Source: Mactromeris polynyma
Lineage: Eukaryota > Mollusca > Bivalvia > Venerida > Mactridae
DNA: 64,000 nucleotides
NCBI GenBank assembly: GCA_032209605.1
Contig: JASFXZ010000039.1
Location: 930,001 to 994,000, forward strand
Direction of reading: 5' to 3'
The notes beneath the pieces were generated by a model. It worked only from the letters and a program-made list of their open reading frames with translations, was not told where the DNA came from and made no database searches. Shown here in pieces: positions 46,912 through 59,512 of the stretch. Made by a program: the position numbers and the translations under genes. How positions within the stretch are numbered: position 1 is the stretch's first letter; each line of letters starts with the position of its first letter.

Positions 46912-47606
46912 GGTCGAGTTTTATTGGTATCTAATGTAAACAAATGCGTCACTTTCCGACAAGGGAGTTAATCGAATTGTACTCCGTGATCTATTTATAG
47001 TCAATGCAGTCGTGGTTTAAGCGTGCAAGTCACTGTGCAACTCTCCCCATTATCCTATATAGTCGAACGTCCATACCAGGGCCGTTGCTGGGCAATTTTC
47101 GATGATACGCACGACTGGGGGAGGTACAAGGAGGGTGTGTGTTTTGCATAGCGGTGTACTCCCCCGGATTTTTTTTGAATAGTCGAACACAAATGGTGAA
47201 CTCTGAATGTGTTTTGGATATCCGCAGGATTTGTTTCACCAAAACCCGATTAAGGCTATTTGATATATATAGTTTGATATAAACGGAGTCGAAATTTTCA
47301 TTTATTATTGGGACCATTTATTTTAAAAAAAATACAGCGCCCGTCAACATTCACAGCAATATAAAACAAACGTTTACATAGCAATATAGTAAAGTCAGTA
47401 TAAACTGACGCAAATAATGTCTTCAATATTCACATCCTCAATTAAACATTGCATTATGGAACAGAGCGACTAAAGATAACAGAAACATATATTTTGTTTG
47501 TACATGCATTTCTATTTAAACTAAAATGATACATTACATGTATAACGGCATATACCCTCATTAAAACGTAAGCCATATACATTAAATGATTATAGCTTAG
47601 GCACGT

Positions 47607-49985
47607 TCAAATCCTAAATAAAAGAGCCAGGCGTCTTTCCTTTTTCCTGGCAATAAAATCAACCACTGCCTCAATATCTATCTCCTTCTCTCTATAGATA
47701 TTGAGGAGACCAAGACCACTGAGTCTCTCAGTGGTCATTGTACTTCGCAAATAGGTCTTAACGCGTCGCATCGTGCTAAAGGACCGTTCTGCTGTCGCTG
47801 TTGACACAGGCATTGATAATAATATAGACAAACAGGCACGGACATTTGGGTAGAGGTCCTTATATTTGCCTGACCCAACGCTTCCAATAGGCAGTCGCTT
47901 GGGTCCTCCATTACCGTCTAGCAGCGTCTTTGACATCGACGTATCTCGGTGCTGAACTGGTCAATGTCGTTGGTCACATCAGATGCACACGCGGCATGAA
48001 TTTCACCCACCACCTGCCATTTAATTATCAGCATATTAAACATAGAATTATTTGTCTGAAAGGACTCCGTCAGTTCGTCCGTCCGTTGGTGATAATAAAG
48101 CGTATGCAAACAACAACTGTCAAATATTTTAATACATAACTATTCTATTCCTGGAAATGCCAATGTTCGTATGAAACAAATAATGTAGCTCTGGACTCAA
48201 TTCAACTTCACATCTGCATGATAAAGACATTACCTCAAGTTTAGTTTTTTACTGATAAAATACTCTCTTTTCTATTTGTACTCATGAAGTTCCAGTCCAT
48301 TATAACTCAATAGCATATTACATGTTTATGATTAAACTTTTAAGAAGCTGTTATATTCCATATCTAAAATAATGGCGATGTTGTATGTACTTGGTTGATG
48401 TCAATATATGTACGTATAGTTCAATATACTGTACCACTGAAAATACCAGACTTAGTTTTATTGAGTCTGTTCATGAAAGGTAATGACATGTGTAATGTGT
48501 TAAAACGCACCTGGTCAGTGAGGTTCGCAACCCTCGTCGGTATCAGATACTGCACCTTGAACCGTTCTTCTTCTGTAAGTAGCCTCATGTCCAACTACAT
48601 GCGCAAATGGTCTACAAACGGTAGATACATGTTCACCCTCCGTAAGTCTGAAACCGTATCTGCTGAGGTATTAGGTCTATGTGCTCTCCCACAGACATTG
48701 CGTGGCTGAGATGGTTCAATTTCCACATCGACAGCTAGAGCAACAGCTTTTTTATACAATGCCTCCCACACTAATGGGTCTTTTCTTTCATCAAGAATAA
48801 GTTTGTTTAAACCCTAGCCTCCGTAACAGCCTCAATAAGGTCACATGATTTGCGCTGTAACAGCTTTGATAATGGTACGCACGAGGACAGGACGTGTCCA
48901 GCGGCAACTAAAGTGACTATAAAGTCAAACCGTAAAATGGCGTTCCTGTGACAGCCAGCTTTAGTGTCCCCTTCCGTCGACAGTTCTAATAATGCCGCTT
49001 CTAGTGTTCTGAAAGACGACAGGAATGTAAGGAGAGCGTCCGCCCTTGCAGCCCATCTTGTTTCGCATAAAGATTGGAGCTTAGTACGCCTTTCCATTTC
49101 ATCACGACTGACAGGGTCGTTTTCAAGTGTTCCCTGAAAGCGAAGGAGCCTCTTTCCGGAATAAATGAACGCAAAGGCGACCTCTTGTACTTTGTCCATC
49201 ATCATACGAACGAATGGTCCCTTTGATGCGTGAACAATGGCGAGGTTAAGGCAATGTGCTTTGCATTGTGTATATATATGCAGCTTCCGGTACAATCTGT
49301 TTCACACGGGCTTGAACACCCCGAAACTTGCCGGACATGTTAGCTGCTCCATCATACCCCTGGCCTCGCATCCTGTTGACATCGATTCCGTTTACGCGCA
49401 GCTGTTGAAGAAATGCATCTGACAATGCTTCGCCGGTTGTGCCGATACACTCAGCAAAACAAAGGAAATCTTCTCTGACTGAGTTCGATTCCTCATCATA
49501 AAAGCGAAGACAGAGAGCCATTTGTTCGATGGTAGCTGCATCGGTCGCCTCATCAGCCATAAATCCAAAACAGAATGCTCTGTAACATGTGTCCACTATT
49601 TCCTTTTTTAAAGCATTTCCGCAGATTTCAATGATTTCATTCTGGATTTCAGGTGACGTATACATAGTTCTTGGATCTCCGTTTTTCTAATGGTCTTTCA
49701 TTATGGGATTGTTTTTAGCTTGGTAATGAAGCAGGCTAATGTAGTTACTTTTTCTGTCGTCTGTTCCGCGAAATGCCAAACCCTGCTTTCCGAGCTGAAC
49801 GACGGTCTCGACTATTCCAGATAAAATCTGACGATTCTTTTCTACCAATTGATTATAGGAAGATGATATTGAGCAGGCTATGTCTTTCTGTTTACCACTC
49901 AAAACGGACAGGAACGTTTCCGCTGCTTCCGCCGACGACATATGAGTTGCTGACATACTGTGTTTATCAAGTAACTGAAAAATAA
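47607..49985 (-). pseudogene. hAT transposase (DUF4371/ZMYM1-like), broken
   Basis: Reading along the minus strand: SYNQLVEKNRQILSGIVETV (DUF4371), YTSPEIQNEIIEICGNAL, FGFMADEATDAATIEQMALC (first catalytic region), RMRGQGYDGAANMSGKF (the conserved GQGYDGA motif), CKAHCLNLAIVHA (CxxH-type site), ETRWAARADALLTFL, RRVNMYLPFVDH, and the hAT dimerisation domain SILLSMPVSTATAERSFSTM then RRVKTYLRSTM. It is interrupted by a TAG after NNPIMKDH, frameshifts near 49270, 48820 and 48640, and a stop near 47930. Intact homologues are about 750-800 residues. A hAT-like tip, CAGGGCCGTTGCTGG, occurs at 47077, but the other end was not found. Confidence 0.85.
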
Positions 49986-50822
49986 ACGTGTAATTAACTA
50001 CAACTCTTAAATGGTGGCATTTATGTAACTAACGGACATTCTCAGTTATTTACTGTGACTTTAAGGTTGCTCAATTTAGTGTATCAAACAATAGGTCCTC
50101 CAGGCCCAAACCAAACATCGAATTCATGCAAATAACTATAAACAAGGGACATTACACACATAAAAGAATGACAAAAGTGCTACCGCCTTGGAAAAGGATC
50201 AACTCATCTAATTCCATCTGTGACAAAACCTTACTTAAAAAAGTGGTTAACAAACATAATAAAATACTTAAACAGGACCATAACAGAAAGTAAAAGCCGG
50301 CAAGATCCGACAGAGCTTAGCACTTACTCTGTTTCTGAATGTTTTTTTATAAATGTTTTCGGGACGTAAACACTTTTGAGTCAACGCCAAGCTTCGCATA
50401 CGGGTAAGTACGCAAGTACCCCGCCCCACAAAATGGGTGCATACGCACATTCTTTTAAATGATGGTCTTTTCCACCGTTAAACTGTACTAGTATGGACCT
50501 AAACGAATCTTTTAATTTCCAGCCTTTAAAATTAAAAACCATTTGTCAAAGTTGATACCATTCGAATTTATTTTATGTTAACCAGAACTTTTACCTTAGA
50601 TACATTGCTCCAGTCGTTCAACGGTTGTGTAATAAGGTTCTTGTTCTTGTCATCTTTGGGAGCAAACAAGCTGCACGGGGCACATAATACACCATTGGTT
50701 GACTTGGAGTAGCGAAGCCAGGAATTACTTGTAAAGTAATGTGCCTGTAGTTTCCGGAATTTTCCAGCTTGGTTTTACAGTACACGAACATCATCTTGTA
50801 GCGAGAAAAAAAAGAAGAAAAA

Positions 50823-50903
50823 ATAATGCTGCCCCCAGGTTTCGAACCCAAGACCTCATGATTAGTGCCGCGGGCATTATCCCACTGCGTTAGCCGGGCA
50901 TAT
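50823..50903 (-). repeat. tRNA-derived SINE head, minus strand
   Basis: On the minus strand, TGCCCGGCTAACGCAGTGGG (A-box-like) is followed by CTTGGGTTCGAAACC (B box, exact GGTTCGAAACC) and a partly pairing GGGGGCA end. The anticodon arm does not fold properly, so a SINE or tRNA pseudogene is preferred over a working tRNA gene. Confidence 0.5.
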
Positions 50904-51757
50904 TAGTAACGTACGGTTAAGATTGTATATAAAAGAGTACTTGGTTAAACGTGTGTCGTGCAGAGAAACCAAGTTTTACAAATATTTAACACAACCGATC
51001 CACAAGCATGTAACATACTAATGTTATCTAACTATACACAATGTGACGTCATCTATATTCCTTATTTTATTTGAATTGACTAAAATGCTTCATCCACTGA
51101 AGTCTTGGAGATTAAGCTTAATATCACATCTATTTAAATAACTTAAGTAATCTTACGATCAATGTATGTGCTTACCTGCTTGAAAATGTGAACTTATGGG
51201 CAGTGTAAAATGACTGAAACTAAATATTTTATTTGTTCAATTTCGCATGTTTCAGGTGAATTTGAGGGTATTCTGTTGGGTGATTCTGGCATTCCTTGTA
51301 AAAAACATCTCCTGACACCATACTTGGCACCACAATTTGTGTGTATATAATATATATTATAGTACATTGTTCTCTGTATTGTTGTCATTATGCTGATTTG
51401 TCATAAAATATTTTTAAAAACATACAATTCATATTGTCACCACAATTTCTGCCTATTTAATTTTATTGTATTTTATTGAAGCATATTTTAATGTGAATAA
51501 CAAGTAATATTTAGGCTATTTTGAGTATAAAATAGTTATAAACATGTTATATTCTGTTGTATAATGTCTAACCGGTAATCAAGTATATCCAATTGATATA
51601 TCAGATAAAAATAGAAAGTCTCAATTTCAGGTTTTCAAATTTGCTGGTAACATGGTACATTTAAATCGATCCTTATTGTAGAGCTATATTGCAGTGTAAA
51701 TATTATTTATTTATGTATGATTTCATTCATATTCCATATCTCTTTACATTTTATTAG
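50904..51757. other. Non-coding interior of the Harbinger element
   Basis: No transposase core exon could be recognised here, although this is where the catalytic exons would be expected between the N- and C-terminal pieces. Confidence 0.5.
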
Positions 51758-51985
51758 GAGCGTTACAACAACTCGCTATGCAAGACTCGAGTTCTAGTGG
51801 AGCAGAGTTTGGAGTGTTGAAACGTCAATTTCCATGCCTGTCTTATGGATTGAGAATGAAGCCGAAGAAATGTACAAAAATCATAGCTGCATGTGTTATT
51901 TTGCATAACATTGGTATTGATAGAAACGATGTGTTGCCAAGGGAATGCGATGACAGTCAACTGCAACTAGATGCTGTTTGTCATT
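51758..51985 (+). pseudogene. HARBI1-like transposase, C-terminal exon (frameshifted)
   Basis: Acceptor TTTTATTAG, then ERYNNSLCKTRVLVEQS. A frameshift near 51808 leads into FGVLKRQFPCLSYGLRMKPK and KCTKIIAACVILHNIGID. This is the conserved C-terminal signature of PIF/Harbinger transposases (FGVLKRRFP..L, I.AC.VLHN), containing the last acidic region. Confidence 0.8.
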
Positions 51986-52207
51986 TGTTTATTCTGCATA
52001 CAATTCTCTGTGCAATTACATGAAAAGACACTTAAATCAATGTAATGTCCTGAACATATATAAACAACAATTGGTTTTCTGCATGTTATGAATTTCCAAA
52101 GTATGCTCGATATATAAATTTAATTGATACTAATGTAAAGATGGTCACTATAAAATGATTACAATAAAACAATCAGTTCATTATACGAGATGTGCAATAT
52201 ATGATTT

Positions 52208-52425
52208 AACAAGAGATGATTGTAAAACATTAAGCCCCCCTGTGAACTTGACTTTTGACACCAAAATCAATAGGGTTCCACTGCTACCCAAGATGAATGT
52301 TTGGACCAAGTATGAGGATGATAGGTCCAAGGGTTCTCGAGTTATCGATCGGAAACGAGGTTAAGGACTGACCGACATGTGCAAACTAATATGCTTTCTC
52401 TTCCATGAAAGGGGGCATAAAAATC
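52208..52425. repeat. Interspersed repeat, third copy of the 12977 family
   Basis: AACAAGAGATGATTGTAAAA through GAAAGGGGGCATAAAAATC, diverged from the copies in units 1 and 2 but collinear over its full length. Confidence 0.7.
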
Positions 52426-53889
52426 TCAGTACCTGTTACATGTTGCACACATTCTTCTTCATCATGTAGTGATTCCATTTCTGAAAGAGACAATAATGTT
52501 ATTAATACAGTTCATTTTTTTGAATAGCCTAGGCAAATCCAATATATGCAAAATGGCAATTATCTGAGAAGAACGGAACGACAAGGATGCACAACTACAC
52601 TTGATGCAGATCAATTCCATGATGTTTGACTGAAATCCAACCTGCAGCATTGGTGAATCGCGGACAAGCTAACCATGGACGGATGGATGGACAGACGAGA
52701 AAATAGAGACACCGAGTACAAAAACAATATGTCTCCCACAGAGAGAGAGGGAGATACAATTACATGTAGCATATAAATGAAACAGAATTAAACATCAAAT
52801 TATACACACCTGTTTAACATTTACACTGGTGTTTTGACAGGAAGTACTTAGATTTTGATCTGAAATGTTAAATACATAAATGCACATAATATATTGTAAT
52901 TGTTGAAATTAACAGTCCTTGTACATGACCTTCACCTGGTCCACACTACGTTTGCAGGAGGCCATACCAGAACTGCAATAAATATAGGGATATGTTTATT
53001 AATTCAGTGATGCACTTGAGACAGAAGCGTAAAAGGTTAAAAGTAATAAAAATCTTTCATTTAAAACTAATTAAACAAACCAAAATACATGGATAAAATG
53101 CATTAACTTTACTTTATAGGATAAATTCTAATATTCAGATTTTTTATTTTTGTATTCTCAAAATTTCACAGGCGGCGGTTTTTTCTCTCATAATTTTATT
53201 TTTCTCAAATTTCAATGACTCCTATCCTTTTTTTTATGAGTAGCAAAACATTGAGCAATGCTGGTTGCAAACTTAAAAATAGACATCAGTGAGCTACCCA
53301 CTTAGACTAGATTGTTACCACAAGATGCACAATTAGTTTCTGTTAATGGGTCATAACTCCTCAATGCCTTGGTGGATATGCACCAAAGATGTCTTACACA
53401 TCTACACTTCTGATTGCTATGTTTGCTAAATTACATTTCCTTGAAATCTGTCCTGATTAAGTATTTCTTGTACTAAATGTACAACATGTTTGTTATATCT
53501 GGACACACCGAATGACAGACAAGGTGATTCAGAACAATGTCAACACTGTGTAGCTAGTCTTCTTATGGCATTTCAAGTTTAAAATTATAATGTTAACTGT
53601 TAACTTCAACAGCCTTCTAAACTTCAGAAATATCCAAACAGTTTCATCTGATTTCCTCTGTTTTTGGACAAAATAATGGCAATATTTTACGCTGCGGAGT
53701 AAGGTAGTCATACACATATAACTACCAAGCATTTGTATTCTTCACGTTTTACCTTCATTTTAGATATTTTACATTTTACGTTTTCTGTCAATGCGTAGTC
53801 ATATGGGATATCGTCATTTTTCCGTAGAACTTTTCATATAGGGGCCGATTGAAATTTGGTTGGGACGATTTTATGCATATAAAACTTAC
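52426..53889. other. Non-coding stretch within the Harbinger element
   Basis: Short GGATGGATGGACAGACG and AGAGAGAGAGG microsatellite-like runs at 52678-52752; nothing else recognised. Confidence 0.5.
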
Positions 53890-54007
53890 CATAGGTGGCC
53901 GGTGAGTGGCCATGACATTTACAACCCGCATCGAAAAAAATAATTTCCTCTGTGTTCTTTCTATAAGAATACAGAGGAAATTTCATGGCCACTCACCGGT
54001 GCCTATG
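53890..54007. mobile_element. 118-bp fold-back element with 8-bp duplication
   Basis: CATAGGTGGCCGGTGAGTGG on the left answers CCACTCACCGGTGCCTATG on the right. The centre folds again (TTTCCTCTGTG...ACAGAGGAAA). AAACTTAC flanks both sides. An 8-bp duplication is compatible with hAT-type mobilisation. Confidence 0.7.
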
Positions 54008-55263
54008 AAACTTACGATACATTAATAAATAATCAATTATGATACAGTCGCAACAAAAAAACATTGGAAAAAAACACTTGCTTTGATAATGCAAATTGAG
54101 TTTAAATCCGATGGATAGTCAAGTAAACAACTCTGGCGGATGGTGACATACAGCATGTTGTTTACATTGTGATAATTGCCATTTTTTGCGTTTTTCATTG
54201 GTGTTATACATGTAAATAAATCAAATTCTGGCAGCATTTGACATATGTATCCGAAAAAGAACGCAAACTATTAAAAAATAAAATATGGAAAAATGAAGGT
54301 AAACATGAAGGAACTAGCATTGTTGTCTAATTGTTTGGACTAAGTGTAAGGTGGCTTACCATTTTGTAAATTTGTATTCTAATTTCTAGTTGTGTAGCTT
54401 TTCTTCCATGCTATCCTAGATTAATGCATTTTTCCAATTAAGATGTTTATAACGAAGCATCGAAACGTACACATATGTGTTGATCAGAATTATAGACTGA
54501 CCAAACACATATTATACAGCTCCATGCTCGCTTTATTCAATCCGATTCCGAATTTGTTTACATTTCCTATTGATGTATTGTCATCTGTTTTCGATACTGC
54601 ATGAATTTTCCAGTATTTGTATTGTACTCCAAGCTTGTCACAGGTATTTCATGATTCACAAGTATCCCAATCCTTTAAATGTCTGTGTAGGCTGTAGCGG
54701 TTGTATCAACCTTTATTTATCCTAAGTTTTGATGCATCGTCTATGGTCCTTTCATGTACTCTCATGTGCATTGTGGGAGTGGTAACTACGGTTGCTATGC
54801 ATTTAAATATCGTTGTATTCTTTAACTTTTAAGGATACATGTACAAATGTGATTTTACATTAATGTCAGATTATATCTTGTTATGCTCCACACAGCGCTT
54901 TGATTCCACTACCGTTACATTCACGTGTAAGTATCGGAATAAGCCCCGATGCTAAAGGAGAGTAATATATTGTTTACGTAATTTTTCTGTGTTTCACCAA
55001 TTTAAACTGTTAATAATCCATTTTCCATTATTTAAAACATGTTAATATCAGGAAAGGACGTGTGACCAATTATGTTACGAATGACATTCAAGAACGACTA
55101 CTCTTGATAGCTTTTTTATTTTATTTTCTACTCTTGCATTTTAAAGGAGCGGTAAATCCGACGAACTACCTACCAATTTGGTTTGGCCTTATATTATAAT
55201 TATTAAAGCTATATGCAGATGGATAGAAATAGCCTCTCAACATGAAAAGAAATATTTTTTCAC
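54008..55263. other. Non-coding stretch within the Harbinger element
   Basis: AT-rich, no gene recognised; presumably introns or 3' part of the Myb-like gene on the minus strand. Confidence 0.5.
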
Positions 55264-55415
55264 CTGTTGAACTCATCCGCAGCTTTTTTCCTCGCACCCA
55301 TGGTGGCCCCTTTGAATTTTCTAAATAACGCATCAAAATGCTGGTTAATATTTTTCACTGCGCAAACCCTCTCCAGCTCAGTCCAATTGGGCTATCTGGT
55401 TTTATCTTCCGCCAT
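55264..55415 (-). pseudogene. Myb/SANT-like exon of the large Harbinger element
   Basis: ATG at 55415 reads MAEDKTR, then an in-frame TAG, then PNWTELERVCAVKN, FDALFRKFKGATMGARKKAA and DEFNR before donor CAG|GTGAAA. The NWTE start and LF.KFKGAT..ARKK.A spacing are typical of the Myb/SANT-like partner protein of Harbinger transposase. The internal stop kills this copy. Confidence 0.7.
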
Positions 55416-56030
55416 ACTTGACAAACACGAATGACAGCTAGCGCGAAAGACGCGTAAACAAGCACTCGGAACACCTCGGAGATATAAATAATGCCGGATA
55501 CCGCCGAGTAGTTACGATTGGTAAACAAGCAGACGATTAGTGTAAACGCGCCTCCGCATGAAGAGCATTGCACAAAGTCGCTTACGTCATTGAAAATCGC
55601 GATCAAATATGAGCCAGATTCTTGGCTCAACTGATCGCGATCAATTTCAGCTATGTGAACACCAAAATGGAGATCAAGATCAAGTGAGCCGAATTTTCAG
55701 GATCAGTTGATCTGATCTTGATCCTGATCTTAATCCTTTGTGAGCACACTATTAACAGTTAATACAGTCCATTAGTGTGCTCCTTGATCATATTCATATT
55801 GGACAAGAGTCAACTTCCGCCAAAATCAGCATGAAAGTTTTGATGTCTACAATATTTCATTGAAACATAATCAACATACTTTATGATGGAATAGCTTCTA
55901 ATTCAATTGTGACAAGGGGTTTGACTTAATACTGACTGGGGGTAGGTACAGGAGGTGTCCCCTCGAAAGTTGTTAAAATCTTGGTACGTGCACCAGAAGC
56001 CACCATTTCATACCTATATTGTAACAAATT

Positions 56031-58114
56031 TCAGGGGGAGATCCCCCGGACCCCTTTAAAGTAAAGGTAATTTATACTCTCTGCAATATCTTTCATTTGT
56101 TGCCAATCAACGGTAGTGGTCCGTGTACAGTTTTTGGCAATGCGTACAAAATTGTCAAGAGTACAGACATCTGGACATCGCATTCGCCATTTGTTTAATG
56201 CTGCATATATTTTCATCACAGTTGTACTATTGTCCATCTTGCTGTGTTCCAATTCTACTTGCTTTACGCCCATGTCTAAAAGTACTAGTTCCCAATTGTC
56301 ACCAAGTGTTTGAGCCAATCTACTGATATCTTTCTCACTAAGCCTTCGATTTCTTGCTGCTGGTTGTATATTATTAATCCATTCATGTGGCTCTGAAACA
56401 AGTATGTATACATATCAATGTTTCATGAGTAATTTTCAATATACATGCTATAATAAACAATGCCCAAAGATGTGTCTTTTGACTAAAGAGCTGCGATGGC
56501 TCTATATCACTAACATAAGTAATATTGATACTAGAGCTGCAAGATTCGGCAAAATGCATATCGACGATATCGATATATTGGATGAGACACATTGATATAT
56601 CAAGTATTCTTACTAAAATGCCATTTACAGGCTTGCAGTAACTGGTCATGATTTCATATACAGTAAAACCTCAATAATACGACCACCATTGAGGTGGTCT
56701 TAATATTGAGGTTGAATAAAGAGTGGAACAGACAAATTGGATTTGAAAAGTGTGGTCTTAATATTGAGGTGGACCTCCATTATACGACCACCATTGGCAC
56801 CATTGAGGTGGTCTTAATATTGAGGTTGAACATTGAGTGGAACAGTCAAATTGGACTTGAAAAGTGTGGTCTTAATATTGAGGTGGTCTTATTATTGAGA
56901 TGGTCTTTGAGTGAGGTTTTAGTGTATTTTCACTTCTTGTTATGTCTTTTAGATGCTTATGAATTGCAGTGAACATCTTGTTTCCTCACTATGAAAAAGT
57001 ATGTGTGTATTTTGCAAAATAAAGAAGAAAAATATGAATAATCTTTAGTTATTTATTTTCCTTTAACACATTTGAACACATGTATGGCGTAGTATTAGAC
57101 AGTATTTGGACAGCACACATTTACCATTTTTGGTGTTATTTTGTCTTTTTCAGGCAGGTATTTATTATTCAAAAGTAACTTTTTAAAATAAGTATCGATA
57201 CATCGATGTCGTTCTATCAATGAGAGCTCCAATTGATACCATTTAAAGGTTGTACAAAGGATCCAGCACCAGCCTCTACCAGTCATGTTTTCTTTAAGTT
57301 AACAAATTGCAAAGGCATAACATTTTGTTAGTGAGTTATCCAAAAAAACATTCTGAACATTTTTTTTAAATCATCTAGTCTTCAGTTTTTAACATGTATT
57401 TAAAGGAAACCCATCCTGTGCCTTGGCAGCCATGTCCGTAGGTTATTTATTTTCTTTGAAACTTAATAAGTAATTGTTTTACTTCATTTCTTGTGATCAA
57501 GAGAGCCATATTATAGTCTGCAAGTAGATAAGGAAGTAGCAAACAAACACTTATTTTACCCTGACATAAGATTAAGAGTCATTTTTTTAAAATATTCATT
57601 TGCAGCCATTTTTTTCATGGGGAAGTACGGTGGGTCCTTTGATAGGGGAAATTTTCTTTAAAAGTAGGATAAAATTTATACTTCTTTATTTGGGGAATGG
57701 GGCCTAATATCGGCCCCAAATTTGCCATAAAAAAGGGCTGCTTTGTAATATACATCACTGAAATGGCACATTACCTGTACCAACTGCTCCGGCACTGTTC
57801 TCTAGCTGTGTATTTTCAATAATATCAGCCAAATGGTCTTGACCATTTTCTCGTAGTGATTCAAGAAACACACCGTAAGCCTGGTCCCCACTTCTTAATA
57901 AAAGTTTGAAAAAGCAATTATTCCTACTTTCTGTTGTATTATATCCATTAATAGCTTCCATGTCTGGAAAATCAAATATTTCGTTTTCTATAAAGTAGTC
58001 AATTAAACCTTTTGCGTCCATGTCCTTCTTCAAGTCCCTGAGATTTTTCTTGATTTTTCTCGCATGGTCAGAATGCATTTTTCCTTGGCTATCACACCAG
58101 AGTGTCACTTTCAC
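56031..58114 (-). CDS. CRADD-like: CARD + Death-domain adaptor, copy 3 (CRADD/RAIDD-like), two coding exons
   Basis: Second complete adaptor gene. Exon 1 starts at acceptor TTATTCTAG (58114). The first ATG of copies 1 and 2 (MPLTQGK) has been deleted, so translation must begin at the conserved ATG at 58078 (MHSDHARK). The exon ends at 57775, donor ACAG|GTAATG, and encodes a CARD two residues shorter than copy 1 (NGYNTTESRN). Exon 2 is 56392-56031, acceptor TTGTTTCAG, with a Death domain (LAQTLGDNWELVLLDMGVKQ, VMKIYAALNKWR, TLDNFVRIAKN). The phase-1 splice is conserved. The C-terminus differs: after WQQMKDIAES it runs INYLYFKGVRGISP into repeat DNA (CCCCCGGACCCCTTTAAAG) before a stop, so the tail is newly acquired. 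About 222 residues. The intron holds the 56661 MITE. Confidence 0.83.
56661..56924. mobile_element. 264-bp TA-flanked MITE in the intron of CARD-DD copy 3
   Basis: CAGTAAAACCTCA at the left and TGAGGTTTTAGTG at the right, with TA on both sides. The interior is two tandem copies of GGTCTTAATATTGAGGTTGA plus GTGGAACAG segments. Not present in the copy 1 intron at the matching place. Confidence 0.7.
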
Positions 58115-59512
58115 CTAGAATAAGAATAACATACCTCATTCAAGACAAGAATTTCTTAATATGAAACGTTTAGTCAATTTTACAAACTTTGACTAGAACT
58201 TGGTTGCCAACAACCTAGATGACTCAAACTGATTGTAAAGTTCCAATAAATGTCTCTATATAATCTACATTGTTATACCACTTTTGGCTCGAACTGTCCA
58301 GCCTCAAACTCTCGAACCAATTCCCTGGTCCCTTCATGTGTAATATGGACAAAGGTACAAATGCACTTACTGCAGTTGATTGCTGATTGATAAATAGCAA
58401 TATTATTGTATATGTGATTCGATTGTCAAACTTTAAAATGCATACCATGCACAAACATATCCAGTAGAATATGCCAAAATAAAGTAGTGTTTTTAATTTC
58501 ATTGTCTACAGGGTACACCAACATTCGAGTTTTCGGAATTTTCTTGATGGGATCCCAGCTCCTAAAGTAACACATCCAAATACAAGACAGTGAGACACAA
58601 ACACTGCACCCAAAGTCACAAAAGAAGTACATGAACATGTATATCCGAAAAGCAGTCTCATCCGAAATGATGCAAACTAAGCAATGCTACAGCATTTTTA
58701 ATAACAAAATAAGTGTACATTTAATATTTAAATCAGATAAGATAGGGTGTCACTATGTCAAAAAACTTCATTTCAAGAAAAAAGGTGAAAAGTTGATTTT
58801 TTATGATTTTTTTAATCCATTCACCTAGATACATGAAAAACTACCATATTCACGAAAATGGGTAAAAATGACCCCAGTCAAGTTATAGCTTGTTTTCGGG
58901 GAAACAATGAGTAACACATTGTCTCTGAGTTGATAGATTGGTTGGTAGAAAGGATTAACAAAGATGGTTTTCATCAAGCACTGTTGAAATATTTGTGTTC
59001 AACCTTATTTTTGTCCTTCAGCCTCACGCTTGTTCTCCGCTTGAACTCCCGGCAGTATGTGAATCTGTTCCCTAAAAAAATAACAGCATAATAACTTGTG
59101 CTGAAGGTTTTTTTGCAATTAATTGAACTTATATAAAGCTATTATAAATTATTTTATCTAAATTTGTTATTTTAGATTATAGATCTATAATATATAATAT
59201 GTATTACATGTATGTATACAATTATAATACTGCAAAGAAAAATCCAGTAATTTCATTGGTTAAAGGCTCGCGTATAGGATTCTATATACACGGCGCTGAC
59301 AGGGTATATGACGTTTTTCCCTTCGTGCGCCTCGTGACAATTTTCGCTGACGGCTCGACTCGAAAACTTTTATCTCTTGATATCCGCAAGTTACTAGAAA
59401 TTGACAATTGATCTTCACACATGATTCAATAAATATTGAACAGATTACACGTGTGCTAGTATTAATATTCAAAACGATAGATTTTTTAAGGTTTGAGAAT
59501 ATTCTTATTATA

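Larger units (their letters stand above)
46311..55752. mobile_element. 9.4-kb degenerate PIF/Harbinger-type element with nested insertions
   Basis: The left side (46311-46470) carries GTGTTCACAAAG twice followed by GGATCAAGATC-rich DNA. The right side (55620-55752) carries the inverted equivalents (GATCTTGATCCTGATCTTAA, CTTTGTGAGCACAC). Between them are two broken pieces of a HARBI1-like transposase on the + strand and a Myb/SANT-like exon on the minus strand, the standard two-gene layout of Harbinger elements. The DDE core exons are missing. Exact ends and target duplication could not be fixed. Confidence 0.65.

Noticed and set aside
50823..50903. Functional tRNA gene
   Set aside because: A and B boxes are present but acceptor and anticodon stems do not pair properly; SINE preferred.
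55355..55630. 91-codon minus-strand frame
   Set aside because: Overlaps the Myb/SANT-like exon in another frame; shadow frame.
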